Positions 21,575-33,959 of a stretch of DNA of 64,000 bases are shown piece by piece. The stretch is from contig NC_090745.1 in the NCBI RefSeq assembly GCF_036898095.1, positions 85,806,717 to 85,870,716 on the forward strand, given 5' to 3'. The notes under the pieces were generated by a model. That model made no database searches. It saw nothing but the letters and a program-made list of their open reading frames with translations, and was not told the origin of the DNA. The position numbers were made by a program, and so were the translations under genes. This stretch comes from Palaemon carinicauda (lineage: Eukaryota; Arthropoda; Malacostraca; Decapoda; Palaemonidae). Each line of letters starts with the position of its first letter. Position 1 is the first letter of the stretch.

Positions 21575-22905
21575 CTCTGTGAAAACAAACAAATGGGTAA
21601 TCTCCAATACTGTACAGTTAGCCCTTGATTGCGGTCATGAAGTTTGTATGATTGGCCTTGATCTTAGGGCTGCTTTTGACCATGTTAATCATGATGCCCT
21701 TGTTTTCAAACTCAAACAGTTGGGAGTGGGTGGGTTGTTTCTTAGCATCATTATTGAATTCTTAAGTAATCAATCGCAAAGAGATGTTGTTGATGAGCAC
21801 CATGGTGAGTATAGGAATGTGATATGTGGTATTCCCCAGGGTAGTATTCTTGGCACATTACTTTCTATACTATATACACATGATGAGGTTTGGGCTAGAA
21901 AGCAAGCTTGTTGCATATGCAGATGATGCTACTGTCTTTGCATCAATTCCGTCTCCTGAATGTAGATCTGGGGTTGCCGAATCCCTTGATAGAGAACTAG
22001 CTAAAATTAGTGCATAGTTCAAATTATGGGGTATGAAGTTGAAATCTAACAAAACTCAAAATATGATTGTAAGTAGGTCAAGGACCATGGCTCCTCAACA
22101 TTTGGATCTCAGCATTAATAATGTTTCTTTACTTTTGTATGATTCTTTAAAAATTTTAAGTGTGATTCTCGACAGCAAATTTACTTTTGAGAAACACATT
22201 AGGTCTGTGTCTTCTTCAGTTGCACAAAAAATTGGCTTATTGAGTGTCTTTCAAGATTTTGGTGAACAATCTATTCTGAAGAAGTATTTTAATTCTTTCA
22301 TTTTACCTTGTTTCGAGTATTGTTCTCCAGTCTGGTCTTCATCTGCTGATGCTCATGTTAATTTGTTGGACAGGAACTTATGGTCTGTTAAATTTCTTAT
22401 TCCTGATCTAGATATTAATCTCTGGCACCGTCGTTCAATTAGTTAATTATGCATGTTGCAGAAGATTTTGTTGTAATACTGACCATTCTTTCCATTCAGA
22501 TCTTCCCAGACAGTTCCATCCTGTTCTTAATACTAGATATGCAGTTATTTCTAATAGTCAGGCCTTCTCCATCATGAGGATCAATACTGCACAGTACTCT
22601 AGAAGTTTTAATTCAGCTGTGACTAAGTTGTGGAGTGATCTTCCTAATCGGGTAATTGAATCGGTAGAACTTCAAAAGATCAAACTCGCAGCAAATTTTT
22701 TTATGTTGAACAGGCTTATATAAGTCCTTTTATAGTTTATATATCAAATATCTGTTTTAATGTTGTTAATATTTTTAAAATATTTTATTTTAATTTCTCA
22801 TTCCTTCTTATGTCGTTTATTTATTTCCTTTCCTCACTGGGCTATTTTTCCCTGTTGGAGCCCTTGGGCTTATAGCATCTTGCTTTTCCAACCAGGGATG
22901 TATCT
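21575..22905 (+). mobile_element. 5'-truncated CR1/Jockey-like LINE (copy C1)
   Basis: The reverse transcriptase fragment begins around the palm (IGLDLRAAFDHVNHDAL) and includes GIPQGSILG and a YADDATVF catalytic box. It continues to the C-terminal region (VSRSRTMAPQHLDLSI, YCSPVWSS, DINLWHRRSIS). A frameshift near 21880-21920 and a stop near 22015 disable it. The 3' end carries the family's conserved terminus (GGGCTATTTTTCCCTGTTGG at about 22841, then GCTTATAGCATCTTGC). Only partial homology upstream of 21600 could be seen. Confidence 0.85.
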
Positions 22906-22917
22906 TAGCTAGTACAT

Positions 22918-24560
22918 ACATACATATACCAAGGCACTTCCCCCAATTTTGGGGGGTAGCCGACATCAAACAAATGAAACAAAAAAGGGGACCTCTCCTC
23001 TCTACGTTCCTCCCAGCCTGACAAGGGACTCAACCGAGTTTGGCTGGTAGTGCTAGGGTGCCACAGCCCACCCTCCCCCGTTATCCACCACAGATGAAGC
23101 TTGATAACGCTGAATCCCCTACTGCTGCTACCTCCGCAGTCATCCAAGGCACCGGAGGAAGCAGTAGGGCCTACCGGAACTGCGTCACAATCGCTCGCCA
23201 TTCATTCCTATTTCTAGCACGCTCTCTTGCCTCTCTCACATCAATCCTCCTATCACCCAGAGCTTTCTTCACTCCTTCCATCCACCCAAACCTTGGCCTT
23301 CCTCTTGTACTTCTCCCATCAACTCTTGCATTCATCACCTTCTTTAGCAGACAGCCAATTTCCTTTCTCTCAGCATGGCCAAACCACCTCAACACATTCA
23401 TATCCACTCTAGCTACTAACTCATTTCTTACACCCGTTCTCACCCTCACTACTTCGTTCCTAACCCTATGTAATTGAGATACACCATCCATACTCCTTAG
23501 ACACTTCATCTCAAACACATTCAATTTCTGTCTCTCCGTCACTTTCATTCCCCACAACTCCGATCCATACATCACAGTTGGTACAATCACTTTCTCATAC
23601 AGAACTCTCTTTACATTCATGCCCAACCCTCTAATTTTTGCTACTCCCTTAACTGCCCCCAAACACTTTGCATCCTTCATTCACTCTCTGACGTATATCT
23701 GCTTCCACTCCACCATTTGCTGCAACAACAGACCCTAAGTACTTAAACTGATCCACCTCCTCAAGTAACTCTCCATTCAACATGACATTTAACCTCGCAC
23801 CACCTTCCCTTCCCGTACATCTCATAACCTTACTCTTACCCACACTAAGACTCGCCTTCCTTCTCTCACACACCCTTCCAAATTCTGTCACTAATCGGCC
23901 AAGCTTCTCTTCCTCGTCTGCAACCAGTACAGTATCTTCCGCAAACAACAACTTATTTACCTCCCATTCATGGTCATTCTCATCTACCAGTTTCAATCCT
24001 CGTCCCAGCACTCAAGCATTCACCTCTCTCACCACTCCATCAACATACAAGTTAAACAACCACGGCAACATCACACATCCCTGTCTCAGCCCCACTCTCA
24101 CCAGAAACCAATCGCTCAATTCATTTTCTATCCTAACACATGCTTTACTACCTTTGTAGAAACATTTCACTGCTTGCAACAACCTTCCAACTCCATATAA
24201 CCTCATCACATTCCACATTACTTCCCTATCAACTCTATCATACTCTTTCTCCAGAACCATAAACGCAACATACACCTCCTTACCTTTTGCTAAATATTTC
24301 TCGCATATCTGCCTAACCGTAAAAATCTGATTCATACAACCCTTACCTCTTCTAAAACCACCCTGTACTTCTAAGATTGCATTCTCTGTTTTATCCTTAA
24401 TCCTATTAATCATTACTCTACCATACACTTTTCCAACTACACTCAACAAACTAATACCTCTTGAATTACAACACTCATGCACATCTCCCTTACCCTTATA
24501 TAGTGGTACAATACATGCATAAACCTAATCTACTGGTACCATTGACAACACAAAACACAT
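22918..24560 (-). mobile_element. 5'-truncated APE-type LINE (copy L3)
   Basis: It belongs to the same family as L1 and L5, on the minus strand. The 3' terminus starts after a short (TACA)n tract at 22912-22925. RT palm (YVAFMVLEKEYDRVDR), a catalytic box altered to FAEDT, and the C-terminal region (SELWGMKVTERQKLN, RPRFGWMEGVKKALG) are in separate frames. The copy ends at about 24560 within the RT fingers. It meets the 3' end of CR1-like copy C1 tail to tail, only about 12 bp apart. Confidence 0.87.
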
Positions 24561-24575
24561 CTGTTCCGTAACTGA

Positions 24576-24800
24576 AATACAAACCACGCTATTTAATATG
24601 GGTAATTACTTTCGGCGTAGCTGAAATGACGAGCCATTAGAATTTTATCGAGGGTTTACTACCCCACCGCTAGTTAGCGGGGGGGTAGGGAGGGTAGCTT
24701 GCTAAACCCCCCCCCCCTCACACACACACACCTGTGCTTGAGCTCACTTTGATCTCGGTGCCTTTTCCCATGGCAAAAACTTATTTTGTATGGTAGTAGT
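24576..24800. repeat. solo terminal fragment of a DIRS-like family (same family as G)
   Basis: The blocks CTATTTAATATGGGTAATTA, then GACGAGCCATTAGAATTTTA, CGCTAGTTAGCGGGG and GGGTAGCTTGCT also occur in order at about 49020-49037 and 52149-52250. Here they are uninterrupted, so this copy shows what the other looked like before a LINE inserted into it. Confidence 0.6.
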
Positions 24801-25122
24801 TTACACCACGCTCTCCATTTACTCCAAAATAATGCAATCCTACAGTTCTCATCTTCTTACACAGTAATTAGGTGGTTATATAAATTCTGGGAAAGCAAAA
24901 AATAGCAATATATGTTGCACAGGGGGGGAGGGGGAGGGGTTGGTTGGTTAGGGGGGGAGGGGGGTTTCCTTGGGCGTCCGAGTAGCCTGTTCGACAGAAT
25001 ATCGCAACAAACTTACTTTGTTAATAATAATGGATATCACCACCAATATATTGATCAACGACCATGGCTACATTCCAATTCCAGTAAACCCGGTCATAAT
25101 CACTAGTTTTTTCGAATTTATC

Positions 25123-25353
25123 CTATAGATAATTTATATGATTCCAGGCGGCCTGGTCTCTCAAAAGTTGTCTAATAGCGCACCATTCAAGTAGTAGGTG
25201 CCTGTTTACAAATGAAAACACTGAGATTTTGAAACGTTCTTTGTGTTTCAATGTGCCAGTTTTCCAAAAATATCCTGGAATATCACGAGGCCACTGATTC
25301 CTGGGCCCTATTAAATCCAGAATGGTGCACCATAATTCGTATAATCTACCCAT
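25123..25353 (-). CDS. unidentified 76-residue frame inside the left arm of the Merlin element
   Basis: The frame reads MGRLYELWCTILDLIGP and continues with a compact aromatic and basic composition (GPRNQWPRDIPGYFWK, KHKERFKISVF). The sequence looks protein-like rather than random, but I do not recognise a family. It lies in the stretch present only in the left arm, so it may be a captured or nested element fragment. No promoter or splice site could be tied to it. Confidence 0.3.
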   Translation of the reverse strand: MGRLYELWCTILDLIGPRNQWPRDIPGYFWKTGTLKHKERFKISVFSFVNRHLLLEWCAIRQLLRDQAAWNHINYL

Positions 25354-25708
25354 CCAGCTTTAACGAGAGATGCTGAACTACTGGCACGGTGGCACCACGG
25401 TCCCGACAGAGTACATTTGGTATATATTCAAAATATATACTAAATTAAAAATGGATCAATTACTCAAAAGTGTATATATTTACCAAATATATTTTATATT
25501 TGGTAAATATTTGATGATAAATCTTATTAAAGTGTATTTTTTAAAGAAACTGTTTTGAGAATTACCATTTTTCCAATGATACGTTTTGCTACAGTAACGC
25601 CATCTATTGACCCCTGTGTAAGGATGCCTACCTTAGACCTAGTGCTGCTATACTACTTTTTAATCTTTCATTTACTATACTGCTATATTAAATTATATTA
25701 AAATATAC

Positions 25709-26754
25709 CTAGTTTGTGGGAGGGTACAAAGCTGCCATTGCAAGCAAGAAATGGTGGTAACGGTCTACTACTCTCTTTGACCTTGACAAAAAAAATCGTG
25801 CCAGATACCCTCTGAAATGGTACTTCTTCCGGCCGAATTTTGGCACCCACTCCTTATAACTGCGCCACTGCCTCTCAATGGTATTGGTGTGGGCACCAGT
25901 TTCTGGGTCCACAAAGTTATAAGTATGATTCACTGTTTGGTGATCGAAGCCTTCAGTTCCCAAATAATCGTAGGCTTTCCAGCAATCTGATATAATGGTG
26001 GTACCTGGCAACACCTAATTCTTAATCATTGCTAATAATGTTTCCCGGTCCTGAGTTACCACTGGATCCGCAAAAAATTCACGGGTCTCCCTGCAAATAC
26101 CACCAAAGACCCACTGGCCGTCCACTGTTCGGCCTTTATTGTACTTCCTTTTCCCAAATTTGCTTTCGTCAATTTCCACTGTTAAACCCGGGCCACCAAT
26201 AGGCTTCCTCACCACTTCAAGGTAATTTTCAAGGACCTCCCTGATAAAATTAGACCAGTCACCAATGGTTTTATTAGTCCACCCTATTTCCTGGTGGATG
26301 AATTCTTGATTATTTTGTCTAGATACACTTCATTAAAAAATACATTATCTCCAGCCTTCACCTTGGCCTGGGACAGCCATCCCCCTTTAAACACTGCTAC
26401 AGAATAATTGCACTTTTTGGCACTCTGTTTTCCAATGGCAACTTTTTTCTGGCACCGCCAAACCCACCTTTTATTGTCAAGTTGGCACTTATTATCACTA
26501 CGGCCACATTTGTGTTCTTTATTAATAACTCCGTGTTCCTGTAATTGTTTTATTACAAAATTTATCTCCTTCAAATTATCCCTTAACACAAAAATACTAT
26601 TCACACAGCCACATTCGTATTTCAAGGGCTCGATCGCTGACAGCGCCATTGTACGATCTGACATTCTCAGTTTCAATTTCCCGCCAATGAAAACATACGC
26701 TGTAAAAATAGTCATTCTCATAAAAAGTTTCTTTAAAGAAAAAAAATATAACAT
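25709..26754 (-). pseudogene. Merlin (IS1016/ISXO2-like) transposase, broken
   Basis: The N-terminal part (26754-26284) contains a Cys-rich zinc-ribbon-like block (HKCGRSDNKC, WRCQKK, KKCNYSV). The catalytic part shows the three expected acids: Asp in VEIDESKFGKRKYNKG, Asp in IISDCWKAYDYLG, and Glu in TNTIERQWRSYKEW. A stop separates 26015-26215 from 25709-26014 in the same frame (TAA before VLPGTT). At least one further interruption lies between 26215 and 26284. The gene therefore cannot make a full protein as read. Confidence 0.88.
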
Positions 26755-27344
26755 TTATTGTAAAATATACCATTCACAAATAGTGACACTTTTGAGTAAT
26801 TACTCAATTTCTAATTTAAATATTTTGAATATATACCAAATGTACGCTGACGTCACGACCTTCTCTTTGGTTGACTATGTTTACGATGTCGGTTCCAGGT
26901 TGTATAGTACCTCCTCCACAAACCCTTCCCCTCCCCCCTCCCTGTGCAACATATATTGCTATTTTTTACTTTCCCAGAATTTAAATAACCACCTAATTAC
27001 TGTACAAGAAGATGATTACCTTGTCAATTTTAGTAGAACTTTTCGTTTGAATAAATAGCGCATAAATCCCAGGCAAGTACAGTATTGAAGTAATTAATTG
27101 TTTTAGAAATTGTACTCTTTTATTCAAAGGTCGAGATATTAGCAATATGACTCTCAGGTAAGAATTGAAATACTGTAATAAATTTTGTCATTAATATTTG
27201 CTTGCTCTTTATGTGATGCCTTTTTCAGAGATTCTGAATGAGTAGTGGAATAGTTCATGATAATTGCTGTTGATTGGCAATTTCTAAGCTTTAAACTGGT
27301 CATTGCTGTCTGTATAAAAAAATTAATGCTTTTCTTCATTCCAG

Positions 27345-27528
27345 CCGATATACACGTCTCGGTTTAAAAGCACAATATCGAGAAGAGGTTGGTAGAAAAG
27401 CTAAGCAAGTATTAGATTATGGACGTGTAAAATATTTGAATAGCCAGGGATTTAGAAGTCGCCTTATACAGTATGTAGACAAAGAAGAAACCCTCGAGAA
27501 CATTGCTCTAGTAGCAGTCAATCTATAG
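27345..27528 (+). CDS. Trmt13: terminal exon of the TRM13-type tRNA methyltransferase
   Basis: The acceptor is TTTCTTCATTCCAG ending at 27344. One base completes the codon left in phase 2 by exon 9810-9976. The peptide includes YREEVGRKAKQVLDYGRVKY, FRSRLIQYV and TLENIALVAVNL, with a TAG at 27526-27528. The pattern G-x-x-x-K-x-x-x-D-x-G-R, then a Tyr-containing strand and L-E-N-x-x-L-x-A, fits the C-terminal end of the Trm13 methyltransferase domain. AATAAA at 27812-27817 is the likely poly(A) signal. Confidence 0.78.
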
Positions 27529-27811
27529 CAGACTCAAGACATTGGATAAAGGAATAGTCTTTCCTTTTGTATGGTGAACCTAAAAGTAAGTTTGATATAG
27601 GCTTCAAAAGTTATGCATCTTGTTCATTTTGTCAGTTGCAGCTTACTTATTGGTAAATATGTATACATTTGATTCAAAATATTACTTTATGTATTACAAG
27701 CCTCTGATGATGTTATAGTTAAGTATAGTAATACTCAAGAATTAGATTCTACATTATTACAAAATTCAGATTATTTTATTATTTTAAATTAGTATAAATT
27801 TCTTGATCTAT

Positions 27812-27817
27812 AATAAA
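27812..27817 (+). promoter_or_regulatory. poly(A) signal of the TRM13 gene
   Basis: AATAAA lies 284 bp after the stop codon on the same strand, in AT-rich sequence. Confidence 0.5.
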
Positions 27818-28439
27818 AAGGTTTAGCAGATTAATGGGTAATTACTGTACATGCATAAAAGAGCAAAATTGGACCACTAGGTAAGGCCTGCCAAGGTAGG
27901 AAAAGTAATTAGAATCACTTAAAGTAAGTTCTTGTGTTCTGACAGAGATTTGTTCCTATGGTGCATTTTAACTTGAGTTTTGATGCAAATCAGAATACAC
28001 CTAAATACATAAGCTCAGAAGTCACTCGCCTATGCTATTGCAGTAGGAAAGTCATAATCTAGGATATAAAACATGTTTTGTCATCAATAAATAAGTAGCC
28101 CTAAAGAAACACTTAGAAAACAAATATAAAATAATGTAATGTAATTAGTAAGAAAAGAAATACTTCTTTTCCTTACCTTTACTCTCTCCATATCAAGAAT
28201 GATACCTCTATGTTGCTTGGTAATGGCTGTCGAGTTCATAAGAACAGATCCTTTCAAATGTTCTGTGATGCAATATTTATCCTTGATAATTGTTGTGACA
28301 GTCTAATGTCGGAGTTGTTAGTTTGTATTTTTCTGTTTTCGCCCATTTCATTATGTCTGAATTTCCCTCTCATAGGGATGGTTTGCCTATTCTTCGAAGC
28401 ACTGCCATCTTTATCTGCCTTATTCTTGTGAGCCTTGTC

Positions 28440-31330
28440 CAAAAGTTACCAGAAAACCAGAGCACTCAACAATCTGGAGGTGGGGGGTAATTTCATTGGA
28501 GAAACTTGAATCAGCACCCATGGAGGCTTTGGCATTTTTGGCATTGGCCTCTCTCCACATTGTTTCCTGGTTTGACTAGTGGTCAGAAGCAGTGTCGTAT
28601 GTGCTGCTTTAGAGGGAGTCTTCACGCTTAGGGTGGATCTGAAGAACGACTACTTTTAAATGCTAGTTCATCTGACCTCTTGAAAATAACTCTGCTTCTT
28701 ACTCTGTGGTATAGTGTACCAGTTAGAGAGACTGTGCTTCGGATTGTACACGGTTCCCCAAGAGTTCACCTTGGTAACAGCTTGGGACCACTCGAGAAAG
28801 GATATTTTGTGTCTTGATGATTACTTTATCTTGGCCTCCTTGGAGGGGAAGTTGTTCAGTATCAAGATCGGAGTCTTACATTGTGGATTGTGGTAAACTG
28901 GAAAAAGTCAAATATCATACCCAGGTAGAGGTTGAAGTACCTGAGCATTCTGATAAGATTCAGCAACAACGAGTGTCTTTCCCACAGATGATCGCATCAA
29001 GAGGCTTAGGGAGATTGTGTGACCATTTTTGTCCAAGACATTAGTTCCAGCTTGGCACTAGCAATGTCTTCTTGGCCATCTGTCCTCTTTGGAGAAGCTT
29101 GTACCTCACGGGCAACTCCACCAAAGATCTTCTCAACTGTTCCAGTTGGGCTGGAGATTCGGATTGATCTGGCCTAGTGGCTCGATGAGAACAAACTAAC
29201 TCGACTTCTTACCTCCAGACATTCATCCGTTCTCGAACGCCGCGAAGAAGAGGTGGAGAGCACATCTAGTCGCTGCGGGAGTGTAGACCGAAGAGGAGAG
29301 GCATTGAAACAACATCTTTTGAGATGCAAGCAGCCTATCTAGGTCTAGGGTTGCAAGCATTCCAAGAACGTTTGAGGCACTCGATAATGCTTATGTACGA
29401 CACCACTATTGTCATGGCTTATGTCAATAAGCAGGGGTGGGGCAATGGTTTCATGTTCCCGCTGTGAACTTCCGAAGGGGATACACATCTGGGCGGCATT
29501 CCCTGCTGTAGTCGTCACCAAGGTACATTCTGGGCAAGAACCACACACACTCGGTTGCCAGGGACAAGTTTTAGGAGCAGAGTGGTTCCTACATCCTTTG
29601 GTGGCAGAAAGGTTTCTTTCCCTGTGGCACTGCAAGGGGATCAACCTGTTTGCCACATAGTTGAACAAGAAGCTCCTGCTCTCTGCTCCCCCTTCTGGCT
29701 CCATGGGTTGCATTTGATGATGCCTTCCAACACTCATGGGATCACCTGGACGTCTACACCCTCCCACTATTCTACCTGATCGGGCCAGTAATCAACAGTA
29801 AATGATTTCGCCAGGACTCAGGATGGCCCTAGTAGCTCCCAGATGGCTTCGTGCCAAGTGGTATCCCGATCTACTTGCTCATTTGGTCGAGGTCCTGAGA
29901 GAACTACCCATGTGGCCTATCCTTCTCTGTCAGCTGCACCTTCAGAGTTACCACCAATCTGAGGAGTCATTAGCTCTTTGTAGACGGAGAGTATTGAGCA
30001 TCTCCGAGAAAAATGCTTTTCGCGAGGCACTGTACATGTCGGGATATCTTCGAAGGTCCTCTACAGCTGTCTACCAGGGTAAGTGGACCCTCTTCTACAG
30101 TTGATGTCATAGAAAGGGTATTTCTCCAGTCAGAGCAACTCTAGCACAGATCGCAGATTTCCTCATCTTCCTTCGTCAACATAAACAGCTCAGTCGCAGC
30201 TGTCAAAGGCTATCGCTCAGCCTTGTGTATGATCTTTCAACTGAAGGGTTTAGACCTCTCAACTTCCTGGGAGCTGTCTATACTCGTGAGGAGCTTCCAG
30301 CAGCCTTGCCCATTCCGGGATCTCAGGCCCTTGGAGTGGGATGTGATTTTAGCCCTCTAGGCTCTTACATGTTCTCCGTTTGAACCTTTGAGATGGTTGT
30401 CAGATAGGGATCTGACCCTCAAGACTGTCTTCCTGCTAGACTTAGCATCAGCAAAGAGAGTGAGTGAGTTGCACAGCCTCTTGTATGTAATCAACCACAC
30501 TTGTGGATGGAAGGAGGTCTCCTTCAGCTTTGTGCCAGACTTCGCAGCCAAAACTCAGAATCCAATAGTGCATGACCCCAGGTTCGAGTCCTTCTCTATC
30601 CCTTTCCTCTGGAAGGCATCATTTGGTAATCAAGAGGAGATGCTCGTGCCCCATGAGGGCTCTGCGGTGCTACCAGAAGAGGACCCGACACCTCAGGCCT
30701 AGGAGTCAGAGACTTTTTGTTAACACTGGCAGATTCATTAAAGAGGTGTCAAGGATCACTGTCTCTTTTTGGCTTTGTTAGATCTGTAAAGCTTATGCCT
30801 TGTCTGACGAAATAGTTGAGGTGCCAGTCAGGACCAGAGCTCAGAAGGTCAGTGGTATTGTCCCCACACTTGCTTTCTAGAGAAATCTCTCAGTAGGCCA
30901 GGTGTCGAAGATAGTTGTCTGGAAAAGACAGACACAACCTTTTACTTGAGAGAGTATATCCACATGTCCCTTGACACCTCTATGCTTGGACCTGTGGTGG
31001 TTGCTCAAGCTGTTATGTAACCAGCTCAGCTCCTACATGGGACAAGGATGCATCTCGTATGTGGTAATGTTTCTGACACTAGTCCAGAATGAATGGTGGT
31101 TGCTCAAGCTGTTATGTAACCAGCTCAGCTCCTACATGGGATGAGGATGCATCTCGTCTATGGTAATGCTTCTGACACAAGTCTAGAATGAATGGTAGTA
31201 TAACTGGCTCTTCTCTTGCTCTGCCCCTCCTTCGGGGACAAGTGGCCGATGCTTTACATGCTGGTCGAACCAGAGCACCATTCTTTATATCCAAAGAAGT
31301 GTATTTCTCTATCACCTTAATGAGCAGGGG
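28440..31330 (+). mobile_element. decayed DIRS-like element (C), plus strand
   Basis: The order of fragments is RT tail (about 28700-29200), RNase H (about 29340-29650, with DTTIVMAYVNKQG), the conserved post-RNase H block (about 29700-29900, with MALVAPRWLRAKWYPDLL), and recombinase (about 29990-30800). The recombinase keeps its first catalytic Arg (LDLASAKRVSELHSL). Many frameshifts and stops are present and no ITR or ICR was found, so this is an old, partial copy. It sits in the roughly 7.8 kb between the convergent 3' ends of the TRM13 and syntaxin-18 genes. Confidence 0.75.
30995..31199. repeat. 99 bp tandem duplication in DIRS C
   Basis: Two copies of a unit beginning TGGTGGTTGCTCAAGC lie head to tail, starting at about 30995 and 31094. 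They differ by a few bases. The duplication lies in the remnant of the recombinase 3' end. Confidence 0.8.
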
Positions 31331-33950
31331 GTTGGGGAATCTTATGCTAACTCATTAATCATGTACTTGGTACAGTATTTAATTCTAAGTAACATCCCCT
31401 TTGGGGAAGTGTTCCTCTTGGCTGATCTAGTACAATTTCTTTTAAACAATCCAGGTCCTATCAGTTTTTTAATCCTTATGGAAAACAGATAGGACATGTC
31501 AATAGTCCTCGCTTTGCTTCTCCGCAAATTAAGTGTTGAACACTTCCAGGGAAGAATTAGAACCTTCCACTTTAGGTTCCAGGGGACTTTAGACCCTCCA
31601 AGCAGTGAGTGTCCTTAACTAAAGGATGAAGGTTTGTATGCTGCATAGGAACAAATAAATTTTACAAAATAATTGTTCTCACTGTTATTGTTATTTTTGG
31701 AGTAAATGCTGATAAACAGAGTTGCTGGAGAAGAAGCAATATGAATGTCAGGCGAATATAGAAACACCAAATTTCATTAAAATAATTTTTTTCATTCATA
31801 TTTTACTTTATCTGGTAGCCTTTTCATTCCCTGTAGTTCTAATTGGCCCTTTACTATAAGGTCTAATCTCATCCATTTCAAATCAGTATTCCTTTTATAT
31901 ATTTGAACTTTCACTTCTCAAATGGCAGATTTATTAGAGGAAGGATTTTCTACATTAAAACAAATATCCTTCAACATTAATTGCATATTCTTCACCACAA
32001 TTTTGATTACTATAGTAAGTTTAGAGAAGATAAAGCTTTAAATAAAAGGTATTTTGAGAAATTATACAAGCCATTGGAATAAAAAATAAAACACTGATGT
32101 ACAACATTTATTGTGGTATCAGAAAACATTAACATATTCTTCCAAAGTTAAATAAATCTCGGGAAAGTAACCACAATATCAGTTTTTTCATCAATTATCT
32201 CAAAAACTATTACAAAATACTGTAGCAGCCAAACACATAACATCTTTCAATATGAAAGATAATTTAGTGCATAGATGTATCGATCATTCATCACATTACA
32301 CAAGCTTTGCATTACGCAGCTTCTAACACAAAATATTATCTAGGAGATATTTAAAAGAAATTACCGAAAACATTCTTGACTAAAGATCTGCACATTGATG
32401 TACAGTATTATATATATGAGATTAACCCTAAAATAAAATAAATTTGTTACAACAATCAGCAAATATATCTCAAGAGCAATAGGAATTAATTGCTAAAGGC
32501 TATACAATTATAACATAATATATTATTCTACACTTTTTTCTTACAATATATTATTGTATTTACATACTTCTATTCTGTATACAGATATGTTGGTAAATTT
32601 TCTAATACCAAATGTAAAATATGAATGTGAAATCTGGGTAAAATTAAATTTTTCCAATTTTTTTTATACAAAATCAGCATGGTACTTTTACCAGTTTATC
32701 CGTGTGCCTGTGGAAATCCGCAAATACTCCAATCCCATAGGAAGAAAAGACATGCCAATCTATGCAGGTTGGTGGCTGTACACTTGCTCTATCCTTTGGC
32801 AAAAAACCTTACATCTTGTACAGTGTAAACAGATTGTGACAGACTAGTGTTTGGGAGAAGGGCATTCGGTGTAAAATTAATGGATTATAGAAAATAATAG
32901 TTTACCATAAAGAATCACTTTTACATAGCTTGAACTAAGTAGAGGTTACTACTTACAATATGAATTATGTTGCACACTAAATATTACTGGAAATTCCTAT
33001 CAGCGTAATTTTGGCCCAGCTGGATAGCTTCCTTGCTTTTAACTTTTGTCTGATTCCCTAGTTCTCTCAACCTTTCCCATTTGCAACTTAAATATAATTT
33101 AACTTGGGTGAAAGAAGTTAAGCTGGTGTAACCTCAGAGGAGAAAAAAATAACAATGACTTGAAAGAACTAGTTTGTTGTAAAGAATGATTAAGTTTCAA
33201 AGACCCACAACTCCAAAGTACCAACAGGGTGTGGTAGCTGTTAAGGGGCCACCACAGGAAAATTAAGGTTTAGCATGGTATGAAGAAAACTCGAGAAAAA
33301 CAATTCCATTTACCAATTCCATTAACAAAATAATTAGCAAGGGATTTAGGAAGATGAATCACCAAAAGGATACTGAGGAAATAATTGTGTTACAAGGATA
33401 AATCTGTCAACTCGAGAGACTCAACAGAGAAAGATTCCCAGACATAGCTATTAGACCAAAGGAGACTACATCTAAAAATATATAGGCAATACACCCATAT
33501 AAAAACCTGATCATTCTATTTGTAAACTTCAAAAGGATAACCATTGAAATGGCATCAATAACCATATTTCTCCTGAATAGCATGGTAGTTACCGTAGCCC
33601 TAATTATTTTGCTTGCACCTTAACCGGAACAACTTCTTGCTGAAACTCTTAATTGTACACTGAAAAGGGCCCATCTGACCAGGAAGAAGTTGTTTTCCTT
33701 ATGCCAACCGCTTAATGTGCATGTGATTTTTACAAAATTTGGTTTAGCCTTAGCTCATCCCCCTTACCTTTCTTAGACCTTAAATCTTTCCCTCTTAAAG
33801 CAGCACTTTTATCAGCATCATCTATTGTAATAATGCAAGTGTCTTTGGAAGTGCTTTTTGTAGAGTTGACTGCTACTGTTTACGTTCAACTAAACAGTAA
33901 CAATACAATACATCATCTAGACAATGGGCCCCTAGATGATTAAGAAAAAT
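31331..33950. other. AT-rich non-coding stretch
   Basis: I see no exon or recognisable repeat end. On the minus strand it may be partly 3'UTR of syntaxin-18 (AATAAA in that orientation occurs at 32107-32112), but that would need a UTR over 3 kb and is only a possibility. Confidence 0.3.
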
Positions 33951-33959
33951 AATAAAGTG

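Larger units (their letters stand above)
24845..27020 (-). mobile_element. Merlin-type DNA transposon with long inverted repeats
   Basis: The outer inverted arms (about 24853-24930 and 26938-27012) share CAGTAATTAGGTGGTTAT and AATAGCAATATATGTTGCAC. The inner inverted arms (about 25405-25470 and 26785-26845) share GTACATTTGGTATATATTC. Between the inner arms is a minus-strand IS1016/ISXO2-like transposase, the hallmark of the eukaryotic Merlin superfamily. The left side has about 400-450 bp between its outer and inner arms that the right side lacks. That suggests an insertion, or a separate outer repeat. Exact ends and the target duplication are unresolved. Confidence 0.75.
9977..27344 (+). other. 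17.4 kb intron of the TRM13 gene
   Basis: It is bounded by GTAAGT at 9977 and TTCATTCCAG ending at 27344. Its recognisable content is transposon sequence: degenerate repeats, DIRS B, a CR1-like copy, LINE L3, a DIRS end fragment and a Merlin element. 9977-11540 and 20960-21540 hold nothing I recognise. Confidence 0.7.

Noticed and set aside
25709..26754. Bacterial contamination suggested by the IS1016/ISXO2-like transposase
   Set aside because: Eukaryotic Merlin transposons encode this transposase type, and the gene lies between AT-rich inverted repeats within a crustacean-like intron.
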